Assembly: GCF_007826885.1 (NCBI RefSeq)
Contig: NZ_ML675578.1
Span: 186,001-250,000 of the forward strand
Length of the DNA: 64,000 nucleotides
From: Candidatus Nitrosocosmicus arcticus
GTDB lineage: Archaea; Thermoproteota; Nitrososphaeria; Nitrososphaerales; Nitrososphaeraceae
Reading direction: 5' to 3'
Part shown: one piece after another, positions 1-9,023 of the stretch
Layout of the letters: every line of letters starts with the position of its first letter
Position numbering within the stretch: the stretch's first letter is position 1
Made by a program: the position numbers and the translations under genes
The notes under the pieces: generated by a model
What the model was told of the DNA's origin: nothing
Seen by the model: only the letters and a program-made list of their open reading frames with translations
The model's database searches: none

Positions 1-8
1 TTCAATAA

Positions 9-1364
9 ATGTCTGATGTCATCGACCAAATAACTCAAGGATTATCCAAGCCTTACTTTCAGAAAATATTAAGAAATCTAAAAAATAATCATAAGGAAAA
101 TGCAGATACGATATGTAAGTATATTCTGGTCGAACAAGCAGAGATTAATATTAAAAATAGTACCAAGGAAGGAAAAATAAAGGTCCTAATTTGGCTTTCT
201 AACTATTTTAACAATAAGAAAAGATTTCAAAACATGACCAAAGAAGATATCTTAGCATATCTTGACAGCATAAGAAAACCCCAGGGTCAAGGTAATGGTT
301 GGATAAATTCTTACAATGGTCGACAGATGATTTTTCTAAAATTTTTTAAATGGTTATACAACCCGCATGAACCAGATTCTACAAAAAGGATAACTCCTTC
401 CTGCATGAGCGGTATTAAAAGACTGTCTAAAAGAGAAAAAACTTCTTATCGTCCTTCAGATATTTGGGACGAAAGAGATATGTCAGTTTTCTTAAAATAT
501 TGTCCCAATAAAAGAGACAGGTGTTACTACGCTATGGCGTTTGATATGTCGGCCAGGCCCCATGAAATCCTTTCTTTACGTATTCGGGACATAAAGGTTT
601 GTCTTACTGATAATAATAAGCAATATGTGGAAGTAAGAATTCCTGATGGGAAAACGGGTTCTCGTATAGCTGTGCTGATAGATTCCATCCCATATCTAAA
701 AGAATGGCTTTTAGAACACCCTCATTCTTCCAATTCAGACGCATATATTTTCATATTAAAAAATGGGGCCAGACTGACATACGAGGGGTTAGCAAGCAGA
801 CGGACGTATTATGAAAAAATCTATTATCCATCTCTTCTAAGTATTAAATCGAGAGTTCAGGTGGAAGAACCAGATAAGGCAATAATTAGAAATCTTATTA
901 CTAAAAAATGGAACTTATATGTACTAAGACACTCGGCCTTAACTAAAAAGAGTCAGTTTCTTACAGAAGCCAATCTGAGATCACATGCTGGCTGGACGGC
1001 TTCAAGTAAAATGCCGCAGATATATATACACTTAAGTGGGGAATCGAACAATGCCATTCTTGAAAAACATGGTTTAATTTCTAAAGAAGTTAGAGAAAAA
1101 GAAAACATCTTAAACGGAAAAGAATGTCCGAATTGTCAAGAAATTAACAAGCATTTTAGCAAATTTTGTATGAAATGCAGAATGGTTCTTACTTACGATT
1201 CCTACAGGGAAACAAGAGACGATGAAAAGAATAAAATTAAGAAATTGGAGGATGATGCGAAGCAAAAAGATGAGATATTAAGTACACTTCTAGAAAAAGT
1301 TTCGCTTTTGGAAAAGGAAATTAGAGAAGAAAGACAGATAAGATTGTCGTTTGTCCCATTCTGA
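9..1364 (+). CDS. Tyrosine recombinase (phage/plasmid-type integrase) with C-terminal zinc ribbon and coiled coil
   Basis: A site-specific recombinase of the tyrosine (phage integrase) family, 451 residues. Visible active-site elements are R183 in SARPHEILSLR, a lysine in the DGKTGS turn, LRHS with R307 and H308, H326 in SHAGWT, and Y339 in QIYIHL as the probable nucleophile. The first histidine of the usual HxxR box is replaced by Y304. An N-terminal SAM-like core-binding region covers about residues 50-130. After the catalytic domain come a CxxC...CxxC zinc ribbon (CPNC near 375 and CMKC near 389) and a charged coiled coil to the end, a layout often met in thaumarchaeal integrases. It stands at the window edge and is followed by a plasmid-like operon, so it probably belongs to an integrated element reaching left or right. 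No attachment site could be identified. Confidence 0.88.
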   Translation: MSDVIDQITQGLSKPYFQKILRNLKNNHKENADTICKYILVEQAEINIKNSTKEGKIKVLIWLSNYFNNKKRFQNMTKEDILAYLDSIRKPQGQGNGWINSYNGRQMIFLKFFKWLYNPHEPDSTKRITPSCMSGIKRLSKREKTSYRPSDIWDERDMSVFLKYCPNKRDRCYYAMAFDMSARPHEILSLRIRDIKVCLTDNNKQYVEVRIPDGKTGSRIAVLIDSIPYLKEWLLEHPHSSNSDAYIFILKNGARLTYEGLASRRTYYEKIYYPSLLSIKSRVQVEEPDKAIIRNLITKKWNLYVLRHSALTKKSQFLTEANLRSHAGWTASSKMPQIYIHLSGESNNAILEKHGLISKEVREKENILNGKECPNCQEINKHFSKFCMKCRMVLTYDSYRETRDDEKNKIKKLEDDAKQKDEILSTLLEKVSLLEKEIREERQIRLSFVPF

Positions 1365-1766
1365 TTGTCTATACTATAGGATCCGAATGGAGTATTTAGT
1401 ATGGTATGGAATCAAGGCCAGATTTGATACATTGTAATTATGATAGCCTTTGCTATTATTACCACCGGGTTAAAATTATTGCAATTTAATATTCAATGGT
1501 TAAGCATAGACATTCTCATTATTCATAGAATTGGATAGTGAGATTGGTCGGTTGCTACCTTTAATTCAAAAATAATTTTGGACCTTCCTAACACTAGGAA
1601 TAAGAAATAGAAAATAATGAAAGATGCGACTGAAAGGAACTCATGGCTTAACGAAAACTTAGATCATGAATAGATTTACTGGTAGTTTATCTATTTCATT
1701 ATCTCATGTTTGTATAACTATGCAAAAATTGATACATTCTTCTTGATATAGGAATATCTTATGAGC
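1365..1766. other. Non-coding stretch between integrase and palindrome
   Basis: AT-rich with no convincing reading frame on either strand. It separates the integrase from the palindrome and the small-gene operon, and may hold part of an element's origin or control region. Nothing in it is recognisable by eye. Confidence 0.4.
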
Positions 1767-1800
1767 CATTCCTTTAAAGGGATATCCCTTTAAAGGAATG
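1767..1800. promoter_or_regulatory. Perfect 34-bp palindrome upstream of the ribbon-helix-helix operon
   Basis: The 34 bases are identical to their own reverse complement. The core is two copies of CCTTTAAAGG placed symmetrically around GATATC, flanked by CATT and AATG. It lies 62 bases before the TTG start of the ribbon-helix-helix gene at 1863. Between them is a TATA-like stretch (TTAATATAAA near 1828). Ribbon-helix-helix repressors such as CopG and Arc bind paired short palindromes, so an autoregulatory operator or replication-control site is the simplest reading. A cruciform-forming origin is the alternative. Confidence 0.75.
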
Positions 1801-1862
1801 TTATTTCTGAAAAAACGCTACCGAAATTAATATAAACGATCTTTAGATATATATAGTTAATA

Positions 1863-2009
1863 TTGTCAAATTTGCAAAAAGCTACTAATACCAAAACATT
1901 TGGTTTATCAGTTCCAAAAGAAGTCTTCAAACTAATTGAAGAAAATAGAGGCGACATAAGCAGAAGTAAGTATATTGTGAGAGCAATTGAAAGGAGTTTA
2001 ATAAAATGA
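1863..2009 (+). CDS. Small ribbon-helix-helix (CopG/Arc-like) DNA-binding protein
   Basis: 48 residues from a TTG start. The segment TFGLSVPKEVFKLIEENR has the beta-strand then helix pattern of ribbon-helix-helix proteins (alternating polar and hydrophobic strand, then VPKEVFKLIEE), and SRSKYIVRAIERSL makes the second helix. Such proteins act as dimeric repressors, often for plasmid copy number or partition. It is the first gene of a tightly packed operon, overlaps the next start (ATGA overlap at 2006-2009) and lies just downstream of the 34-bp palindrome, its likely operator. The TTG start is chosen because the frame closes just upstream and no ATG precedes the strand region. Confidence 0.72.
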   Translation: MSNLQKATNTKTFGLSVPKEVFKLIEENRGDISRSKYIVRAIERSLIK

Positions 2010-2095
2010 TTAAGCCTGATGAAAAATTATCTGCTATTGGTCAAAGTTTCGACGCCAAGACCAATAGCAGAATTTTAAGTATCGGGAGGAATTAA
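2006..2095 (+). CDS. Very small protein in the ribbon-helix-helix operon
   Basis: 29 residues beginning MIKPDEKLSAIGQSF. The ATG overlaps the stop of the ribbon-helix-helix gene in an ATGA arrangement typical of translational coupling. A GGAGG lies at its own end, serving the next gene. No family is recognised. It could be a real micropeptide or only a translated spacer; the exact overlap is the main argument for it. Confidence 0.4.
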   Translation: MIKPDEKLSAIGQSFDAKTNSRILSIGRN

Positions 2096-2101
2096 ACTCT
2101 C

Positions 2102-2248
2102 ATGATTGACGAGATATTAAGATTCAATCCCAACGCTAGAAGTAACACTTTACAAAGATATAAAGAGTACGATAAAAATATTTTTGTAGATACTTTAGAA
2201 ATAACAGAAAAGGAGATTTTGTCAAGGTCTCCTGTATTGATGACTTGA
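2102..2248 (+). CDS. Small unknown protein of the element operon
   Basis: 48 residues starting MIDEILRFNPNARSNTLQRY. An excellent ribosome-binding site (GGGAGG at 2085-2090) stands before the ATG. The sequence is charged and predicted helical, with no recognised domain. NPNARSNTLQRYKEYDKNIF resembles the N-terminal boundary of recombinase-type SAM domains, but the protein is too short to say more. It is third in the operon leading to the P-loop ATPase. Confidence 0.55.
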   Translation: MIDEILRFNPNARSNTLQRYKEYDKNIFVDTLEITEKEILSRSPVLMT

Positions 2249-2277
2249 TCCTGCCTGAGAGGATGAATGAGTAAGAT

Positions 2278-2538
2278 ATGAAAACTTCGAATTTTTATGC
2301 TGAATTGCAAGATCGCATAATCGATTTCTTATACAATAATGATTCTAACGAAGTAATTTATGTTGAAAAAACGGATCTTGTCTCGGAAGGATTTTCTAGT
2401 GAATCTGATTTTTTCATCGAATATTTACCCAAAGTCTTGGCTACGGTAGAAAAAATAGTACCTTTAGATATAGATTTAATCAAACATCGTTTAAGAGGCA
2501 AGGTAGTTGTAAGTCAAGGAGGTTACTTCCATGGCTAA
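2278..2538 (+). CDS. Unknown acidic 86-residue protein preceding the P-loop ATPase
   Basis: 86 residues starting MKTSNFYAELQDRIIDFLY. The 3' end overlaps the start of the ATPase gene by 8 bases, and a GGAGG at 2519-2523 inside this gene serves that start, so the two are translationally coupled. The protein is predicted to be alpha/beta with no recognised motif. Coupling to a AAA-like ATPase suggests an accessory subunit of the same element function, but this is inference from position only. Confidence 0.68.
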   Translation: MKTSNFYAELQDRIIDFLYNNDSNEVIYVEKTDLVSEGFSSESDFFIEYLPKVLATVEKIVPLDIDLIKHRLRGKVVVSQGGYFHG

Positions 2539-4672
2539 GGAAGATGAAGTGGATTCTTCTGACATTTTCTTAAAACCTCATAAAGATTATGTAAGAAGAG
2601 ATAATACTATTTCTTCTGCCACTAGCAGAGACTTGGACTTTTGTTTCAAAGTGGCCCTTAAAGAAGCAGCAAAAGAAGATAAATTGGTCAAAGAAGTCTT
2701 TTACACCGCACTAAGTGCATACACTAACAACCCAATAAACTTAGCCATAAATGCTCCTTCAGGAGAGGGAAAAACTCATGTTTTGATGAAGGTGAGTGGT
2801 CTATTTCCAGAAAACGATGTTCAGTTTATTGCTGATATGTCCGACAAAGCTATCTTCCACAAGAACGGATATCTCGGAATAAGAAATGAAGATGGAGATT
2901 TTGAAAATATTGAGGGCGAATTATTTGATTTGAAAGAATCTTTAGATTCAAAAATACTTGATTTTCAGAAAACAGGGAAAGGAGATTTGGAGACCGATAA
3001 TGAACTTAAAAAAGAAATTGATGAGATCCAGAAACAGATCAAAACAATTCGAGATAAAGCAGTAAAGGTCATCGATTTAAATCACAAGATTCTGATATTT
3101 CTTGATACACCTAAAAAAGGAATATTTGAAGCTCTAATGTCCTTATTGAGCCATGATAAACTTGCTGTTGAGTATCACTATGTAGATACATCTAGTAAAA
3201 CAGGAATAGTAACAAAAACTAACGTTTTGGTCGGCTGGCCCGCTGTCATCTTTGCACAGGCCACTGACTTTACAAGTCATCCTAGATATCATGAAATTCA
3301 GCGTAGATTTACTGTTACGAATCCTAGGATGGATGGTGAAAAATACCAAAGCGCAGTTAGTTTGATAATAGCGAAAAACTGTGTTCCAGATTTTGCATAT
3401 CAACTAAAGGTCGTAAGTGATGAAGAAAAAGAAAAAGCAAGAGAAATTCTTCTAAACATAAGAGATGATCTCATGTCAGTTTCATCTACTACAAAACCAG
3501 GTAAGAATAACACATTTATTCCATATGGTCACTTGATTAGAAATCTACTAACAAAAAACAACACGGCACAAGATATGACCTTTGTAAATAGACTGCTGAA
3601 TCTCGTAGTGTTACTTACTAGTATTAATATTAAAAAAAGACCGTTCTTAGAGATAAAGCCAATCTTTAGTTCAAATTCATTCCGAAATCCTATGGCTCTA
3701 TATCCAGATCTATTAGAAGCCCTTTCTCTTATTAATAACTCAACTGGAGGAATAAGACCTTACGTTTTAGAATGGTATCAAAACGTCTTCTTGAGTCTAT
3801 ATGGACACAAATCAAATCCAAATTCTAGAGTCAAAAATGGTGAAGTGGTAACGGAGGAGAGAATTGCTGTTACTACTCAAGAGCTAATGGAAAAGACCTG
3901 TGAGGTTATGAATAAACACTATGCATCAAAGAATCTGCTTACGGAATTTCTTTACCCTCTCTTAAACCTTGGATATATTGATAGTATTCGCAGTTTGATA
4001 GATGGAAGGGCATACATCTACTTTCCAGTTCTTGATATAATAAATGAAAAAAGTATTAATTTATTCCTTTTAGGTCAAAAGAATAAATTAGTTGAACATA
4101 CCAAAGATACTAATGTAATTCTTACATCGGATGACGATAGATTACAAATTATTTCTAATATTGATGAGGTTATGAAATATTATTCTGAGAATATGTATTC
4201 AGTCACGTTAAGAATCGCTGATGCAGATACCCCAGGTTCAACAGATAAGGAAGAATATACCAAAACTGAAGAAATCGTTGATAAATACTATTCTAGATTC
4301 GATTTCGATAACTATGATCCAGGTAAAAATAAAGTTGTCAACCAGAATGACCGCTTTACATCGCCTTCGTCGGATGAATATTCTCAAATAGCCCTGGATC
4401 CATGTAATTTGCAAGATAATCAGGTAAGTAATATTAAAAATTCTAATAATAGTTTAGAATCTTCAAATAAATTATTCTCTGAAGAAGAAAAGAATAAAAT
4501 AATATATTCTTGTTATTACTGCAGCTCTACTATAAACATCCAATCAGAGTATGAAAGACACGTAGTTCTCAAGCATCCTGAAAGACTAGTATATCCTGAC
4601 ATGTCCTATATAACAAAAGAAGGGTTGACCCCACAAGGAAAATGCTGGGAGAAGGACGATGGGAATGTCTAG
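2531..4672 (+). CDS. Element-encoded P-loop ATPase with C-terminal C2H2 zinc finger
   Basis: 713 residues. A Walker A motif APSGEGKT lies at residues 75-82 (K81). The segment KILIFLDTP near residue 188 is a plausible Walker B. VIFAQATD near residue 238 looks like a sensor-1 strand, followed by RYHEIQRRFTVTNPR with arginines suitable for an arginine finger. Acidic, low-complexity sequence follows after about residue 570, and then a C2H2 finger with C661, C664, H677 and H682. No well-known family is matched with confidence. The combination suggests a replication, loading or transposition-type AAA ATPase of an integrated plasmid or virus. It is the last gene of an operon begun by the ribbon-helix-helix protein and starts inside the preceding gene. 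DNA binding by the finger is inferred. Confidence 0.8.
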   Translation: MAKEDEVDSSDIFLKPHKDYVRRDNTISSATSRDLDFCFKVALKEAAKEDKLVKEVFYTALSAYTNNPINLAINAPSGEGKTHVLMKVSGLFPENDVQFIADMSDKAIFHKNGYLGIRNEDGDFENIEGELFDLKESLDSKILDFQKTGKGDLETDNELKKEIDEIQKQIKTIRDKAVKVIDLNHKILIFLDTPKKGIFEALMSLLSHDKLAVEYHYVDTSSKTGIVTKTNVLVGWPAVIFAQATDFTSHPRYHEIQRRFTVTNPRMDGEKYQSAVSLIIAKNCVPDFAYQLKVVSDEEKEKAREILLNIRDDLMSVSSTTKPGKNNTFIPYGHLIRNLLTKNNTAQDMTFVNRLLNLVVLLTSINIKKRPFLEIKPIFSSNSFRNPMALYPDLLEALSLINNSTGGIRPYVLEWYQNVFLSLYGHKSNPNSRVKNGEVVTEERIAVTTQELMEKTCEVMNKHYASKNLLTEFLYPLLNLGYIDSIRSLIDGRAYIYFPVLDIINEKSINLFLLGQKNKLVEHTKDTNVILTSDDDRLQIISNIDEVMKYYSENMYSVTLRIADADTPGSTDKEEYTKTEEIVDKYYSRFDFDNYDPGKNKVVNQNDRFTSPSSDEYSQIALDPCNLQDNQVSNIKNSNNSLESSNKLFSEEEKNKIIYSCYYCSSTINIQSEYERHVVLKHPERLVYPDMSYITKEGLTPQGKCWEKDDGNV

Positions 4673-4975
4673 TAAGGGTCTAGGTAACAGAAGAAATCCT
4701 ACAGATGTCTGATGAGGGTAAACCACTTTCATACACGTTATTCCGCAACCGCAGAAGCATTGTGAAATGAGTTTTATGCACAAAAAACGCTTTTAAAAGT
4801 TACAATAGGATAGGATGAATAGATAGAATCCCATACTGCATGGAAATAGATTACCAATATTGCATCTGTTTCATATGTCAGTAAATGTACAAGATTCGAT
4901 CAAATTTGAAGAGTGATTGCATTAGCTATAGGTTGGCTTTTTGAAGAAGCGGTTATTCATTTTTGCACATGGAAA

Positions 4976-5000
4976 GGAATCGCGTTTGAAACGCGGTTCC
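4976..5000. terminator. Strong hairpin downstream of the ATPase operon
   Basis: Inverted repeat GGAATCGCGT...ACGCGGTTCC with one G-T wobble and a short loop, about 300 bases after the ATPase stop. It is GC-rich in an AT-rich setting. It could be a structured RNA end, a terminator or an operator. The rest of 4673-5250 shows no gene. Confidence 0.4.
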
Positions 5001-5251
5001 CTTTAGACTAAATAAACAAACGAATTGGCCAATTTAGTCAAAGAACTGAATACAACTTTTTGCAAATCAATTTTGTTCAAATTACATGCTAGAATTTCTA
5101 ATAACATAATATCTTGCTCATAACTATAGTATTATTACAGCATCTTATATTATGATTCTATTTTATGCACAGAATTTCACATGAAAAAGTTGATGGAATC
5201 AAGGATATCAAAGGTATTCTGTTAACAACAATGGTAATCACTGAATATTAA

Positions 5252-5262
5252 TCTTTTATAGA
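5252..5262 (+). promoter_or_regulatory. TATA box of the paired-HTH gene (leaderless)
   Basis: TCTTTTATAG is centred about 27 bases before the ATG at 5283. This spacing fits a leaderless archaeal transcript beginning at or next to the start codon. Confidence 0.5.
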
Positions 5263-5282
5263 TTATTTATTCATAATAATAT

Positions 5283-5816
5283 ATGGTATTAACAAGGAGT
5301 CAGAAGAAAGAATTGGTAATCAAGCTATACGAAGATGGTAAAACAACCCGACAGATAGCTAAAGAGCTTAGAATGTCTCTTAGAGATATTGGAATCATTC
5401 TAAACGAATACAACAAAGTCCCTGACCCCGAAAAGCCTAAGTCAAATAGGGCCCGATCCATTGAAATGTTTAAAGAAGGAAAAGATACTATTGAAGTCTT
5501 AACATGTCTAGATCTAGAATATAATGAAGTTAGGAAATACTATGGCGAATATTTATCCCTAAAAAATTTGACCGATTTTATCAATTTCTATAGAGAACAT
5601 AAGCAATTTTTACCATTTCTACTTAGAGTAGTAGAGAAAATGAAACAATACGAACTATTCGAAAATGATGTGAATGCACTTATCAATTGTCTAAATCAAT
5701 TCAAAAACTTTAACATTACAAAAAAGCAGTTGCAACATGAGGTAAATTGTTTGGTACTACAGAAAAAATGTCTAGAGGACGAAATTCCGAATGGAAAAAT
5801 TCCTGGTCTTCAGTAA
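5283..5816 (+). CDS. Protein with two N-terminal helix-turn-helix motifs
   Basis: 177 residues. The first HTH is at about residues 10-38 (KLYEDGKTTRQIAKEL then RMSLRDIGIIL). A second, weaker repeat of the same pattern follows (EMFKEGKDTIEVLTCLDLEY then NEVRKYYGEYL). The C-terminal half is helical and probably dimerises, with a coiled coil near residues 140-165. Resolvase- or Sigma70-r4-like HTH proteins of this design are common in Nitrososphaerales accessory DNA. It sits next to the ATPase operon but has its own promoter. DNA binding is likely; the target is unknown. Confidence 0.72.
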   Translation: MVLTRSQKKELVIKLYEDGKTTRQIAKELRMSLRDIGIILNEYNKVPDPEKPKSNRARSIEMFKEGKDTIEVLTCLDLEYNEVRKYYGEYLSLKNLTDFINFYREHKQFLPFLLRVVEKMKQYELFENDVNALINCLNQFKNFNITKKQLQHEVNCLVLQKKCLEDEIPNGKIPGLQ

Positions 5817-6368
5817 TTAAGTACCTGTTTTATTTTGAATATCTTGTGATAAATTTACCTTCATCAATTAAACATCTTTGACAATAATTTGATATTTTGC
5901 AATATCGGTTGGCACCAAGATCCTTTTCAAATCATATTCAAATAATTTATGATCGATGAGTTCTCAAATAGTTCTCAGATTAACCAGGTTATTATTTATT
6001 TTAATAAAAAGGCTATCTACTATATTATACTCACATTAGGTTTAACGCTTTCAGAATGCAAAAAAGCTACGGAGAGGCGATACATCCAATGAAGCCTCAT
6101 TAAAAGGTCAGATGTGAATAGAACAGTCGCATTGCGATCCTAAGAATGGAAATAAAATGTGGCTGAAATTGAGACTAAGCCATTGGTAACAAGAATGGCG
6201 AAAGTCATTAAAGCTGGCTATATCTACCTAAAATAAGATTTCTATATGATTTTCATTATTAGAATTTTGTTTAGATCATTATAAAGTATGTATAATAGAC
6301 TTTATTCTTTATAATCTGACAATATTGAGAAAGAAGACTAGAAATATCCATCCTGGTATCCAAAACTA
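5817..6368. other. Gene-poor stretch
   Basis: No reading frame, repeat or structured RNA that I can support. It separates the element module from a broken metallo-hydrolase remnant. Confidence 0.4.
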
Positions 6369-6779
6369 TCATTTATCGTTTATTACAGATTTAACAAGCT
6401 TATAGAATATATGAGAATTAAATCCAGTTTTTATCAAATTAGAGATTAAGTTCACCTTTTTAATAAAATAAATGTTAAATTCAAGTTGACGAATATTATG
6501 TGAGGTAACTAAACAGTTGTCAAAGTCATTTTCAAAATGAGCTGGCAATATTACAAGATCATTTGATAATTCCATAAATTTTTGTTGTATGGTATTGTAC
6601 AAATTCTCTGCAAATTCTTTAGCAGAATCTCTCAAATCTGGCCTTCCTATTCCGTTTACAAATAAGGTATCGCCTGTAAACAATAATCTTGTATTTTTAT
6701 CGTCATTATCAATATTGTCATCTATTAAAAACGAAATGCTTCCCAATGTGTGACCAGGATTCGTTATACTCTGACCATT
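6369..6779 (-). pseudogene. C-terminal remnant of an ETHE1-like metallo-beta-lactamase-fold hydrolase
   Basis: The open frame begins abruptly after a TGA at 6780-6782 and reads NPGHTLGSISFLIDD, LLFTGDTLFVNGIGRPDLRD and LVILPAHFE. These are the late metal-binding motifs (GHT, GDTLF, PAH) of the persulfide-dioxygenase (ETHE1/BlaB-like) branch of the metallo-beta-lactamase fold. The N-terminal half with the HxHxDH metal motif is absent upstream, where another frame and stops are found. The tail after the PAHF motif is atypical, too. Catalysis is not possible without the first metal motif, so this is a decayed fragment. Confidence 0.75.
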
Positions 6780-7017
6780 TCACATGGTCTATGGAAAGAA
6801 GTTAGCTAAATATTTTAGGAAATAAGGCAATCGTGCAACAAGGCAAATCTAAGACACTCGATTGTTATCTGATTATTGGTTTTGTATAGAAACACAAAGG
6901 GGGCAAATATCTGTGATACAAATCTCTAAATGTATCGTATTTTTACGCACAATTATTTGATCACGTTTTAACATTTGCACCAGAATTACTATATACTTTG
7001 TAGGATTTCTGCTATTT

Positions 7018-7794
7018 ATGGAAAATAAAACCATTATCTTGTTGGCTGTTATTTTGTCAACTAGTTTAGTAACAATGTATATAAACGGACAGGTCACATC
7101 GGCACAAACCCTGGCTTCAGATACGGCAATACCGCTAAAAGAAGCCAAGCTTAACATCGAGCATAATGTGAAGGATAAAGATACAGGATTTCAGGGATTT
7201 ATAGATAGTGAAGGGTGGAACACCATCACAGCCACTGGTCCAGACGGCGTGGTGTTGAATTTTTCAGGGATTGGCAATCTTGGACAACTTGGACTAACTG
7301 AACTCTTCTTTGAAACTGTCGAGCCAGAAAACGCAGATGTTTCTATAGATGAAATTCTAAAAGTTCTACCAGAAGGTGAATATCAATTCAAAGGATCAGC
7401 TATTGAAAATGGTGAAGAACAAGGAGAAACGATAGGTACTGCTTTGCTAACTCATAATATACCACAAGGCCCTGATCTTTTATCTCCTGTTGAAAATGAT
7501 ACCGTCTCGGCTGATGAAGACCTTTTAGTAAGGTGGGGTCAAGTAAACAAAACTATAGATAATTCTGACATCAACATCATCGCCTATCAGCTCATAATTG
7601 AAAAAGACGAAGATCCTCGTACAAATATGATTGGAAAAATGGGACTTAGTATGTATCTACCGTCTAATGTTCAAGAAATAACCATCCCTAGTGAATTTCT
7701 TGAGCCTGGGACCGACTATAAATGGGAAGTACTTGCTATTGAGGAGAGCGGTAATCAATCTCTTAATTCAAGTCAGTTCAGTGTTAGCACCTAG
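7018..7794 (+). CDS. Secreted protein with C-terminal fibronectin type III-like domain
   Basis: 258 residues with an N-terminal signal peptide (hydrophobic IILLAVILSTSLVTMYI, then a polar AQTLAS region). The middle part is an unknown beta-rich domain (FQGFIDSEGWNTITATGPDG). The last 100 residues begin GPDLLSPVENDTVSADEDLLVRW and end YKWEVLAIEESGNQS, the strand pattern of a fibronectin type III domain. It probably acts outside the cell or on the S-layer side. A TATA box (CTATATAC, about 6989) stands 25-29 bases before the ATG, giving a leaderless start. Function is unknown. Confidence 0.75.
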   Translation: MENKTIILLAVILSTSLVTMYINGQVTSAQTLASDTAIPLKEAKLNIEHNVKDKDTGFQGFIDSEGWNTITATGPDGVVLNFSGIGNLGQLGLTELFFETVEPENADVSIDEILKVLPEGEYQFKGSAIENGEEQGETIGTALLTHNIPQGPDLLSPVENDTVSADEDLLVRWGQVNKTIDNSDINIIAYQLIIEKDEDPRTNMIGKMGLSMYLPSNVQEITIPSEFLEPGTDYKWEVLAIEESGNQSLNSSQFSVST

Positions 7795-8253
7795 CACTTC
7801 AAAAGACAAGGCATATGGAGGGAAGATATCGACCTTCTCGTACTCAAATTTTATCCTCCTTTCTTTTACTCCTCAAGAATCTTTTAGATGAATTAGTGTG
7901 ATGGCCATCTTGTAATTGAATTCCTCTTATGGAGAACTGCTCTATATTTTGTTTTTCCTAATTCCTATATAAATGGGGCTAGGACATAATTGCCGACAGA
8001 TAAAGTTAGTCTTATAGAGTACCATATTTTGATTGAAACAGATAATAACTACAAGACAAGCAGATTATAATTCATCATCAATCCTAATTAGCATTTTGTA
8101 TATGATTGGATTAATTGATTGGTCATGTAATTCTGTCAAAAAATACCTTTCTCTAAGTTGATTAAAAATTCATGGAAAAATTCAATTATCAATATATCTT
8201 TAACTACTTAAATTCATTACCAGGATAGAATGGATCTATCGAAAAAAATAAGA
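7795..8253. other. Intergenic stretch
   Basis: AT-rich, with no gene or repeat that I can support. It lies between two convergent genes. Confidence 0.35.
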
Positions 8254-8394
8254 TTAGATACTACTTGAAATAACTCCCAGTAGCCCCAATAGCCACCATA
8301 GCAAATTGCGAAGCAGACTTTTTAGTACAGGATTGATTAAATCAATCCCAATTTCAACCATCAGATCTATTAAAAAATGAATAATTTCTTTCAT
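8254..8394 (-). CDS. Small single-pass membrane protein
   Basis: 46 residues beginning MKEIIHFLIDLMVEIG and ending with the hydrophobic segment LLWWLLGLLGVI, one transmembrane helix. A TATA-like CGTATATAGG lies about 20-25 bases before the ATG on the same strand, supporting a leaderless gene. It has no recognised family. It is not a shadow of any larger frame. Confidence 0.5.
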   Translation of the reverse strand: MKEIIHFLIDLMVEIGIDLINPVLKSLLRNLLWWLLGLLGVISSSI

Positions 8395-9023
8395 TTCCGA
8401 ATATCCTATATACGTGATATTTAAGGCTCAAACTTTGTTAAATTATGAGCACAACTTTATATGAGAAAATTATAAAAACATACGTTTAATCATCAAATAT
8501 ATCACAATATAGGCGCATAAACCAATGCTTCCATGGTTTCTGTTTAAAGTCGTAGCGATGACAGTGCTCATAACAGATATTAAATAAATTCGAAAGGAGA
8601 TTTAATCCGATATTATAGTCAAATTTGACATGGGCGCAAGGAGGTTTGAGTATGGTAGGTAAAGGGGTTCAAGTAATGTTAATACATAAATAAATTATAA
8701 AAACATAGCAGGTCCATTGCTGGCGAAAGGGATTTAAATCCTTATGGCAAAGTTGCTCTAATACATTTTATTTTATTTAACTATAAAGATATAAAAAGAG
8801 ACAAGATCTTTGGCAGTGGGCTCAAGGAGTTGATTAATATAGTAAAGGGTCTAAATTGGTTCTTCCATATCACAAAATAGTTACGGTTTAAATCTAACAC
8901 AATTTCCAATAAATATCATCATAATCGAATTGTCTGCAGAATTATCAAATACCGCATTATTAAAGATTTGTCCCTAATCAATTCTGACACATAAATAGTA
9001 GTTTGAGTATCTATCTGTTACAT
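8395..9023. other. Intergenic stretch with no supported gene
   Basis: Only tiny open frames are present (for example a 20-residue hydrophobic one near 8525). No tRNA, repeat or hairpin was convincing. Confidence 0.35.

Noticed and set aside
8716-8760. AAGGGATTTAAATCCTT as a possible tRNA T-arm
   Set aside because: It is only a short palindrome without the TTC loop or flanking arms.
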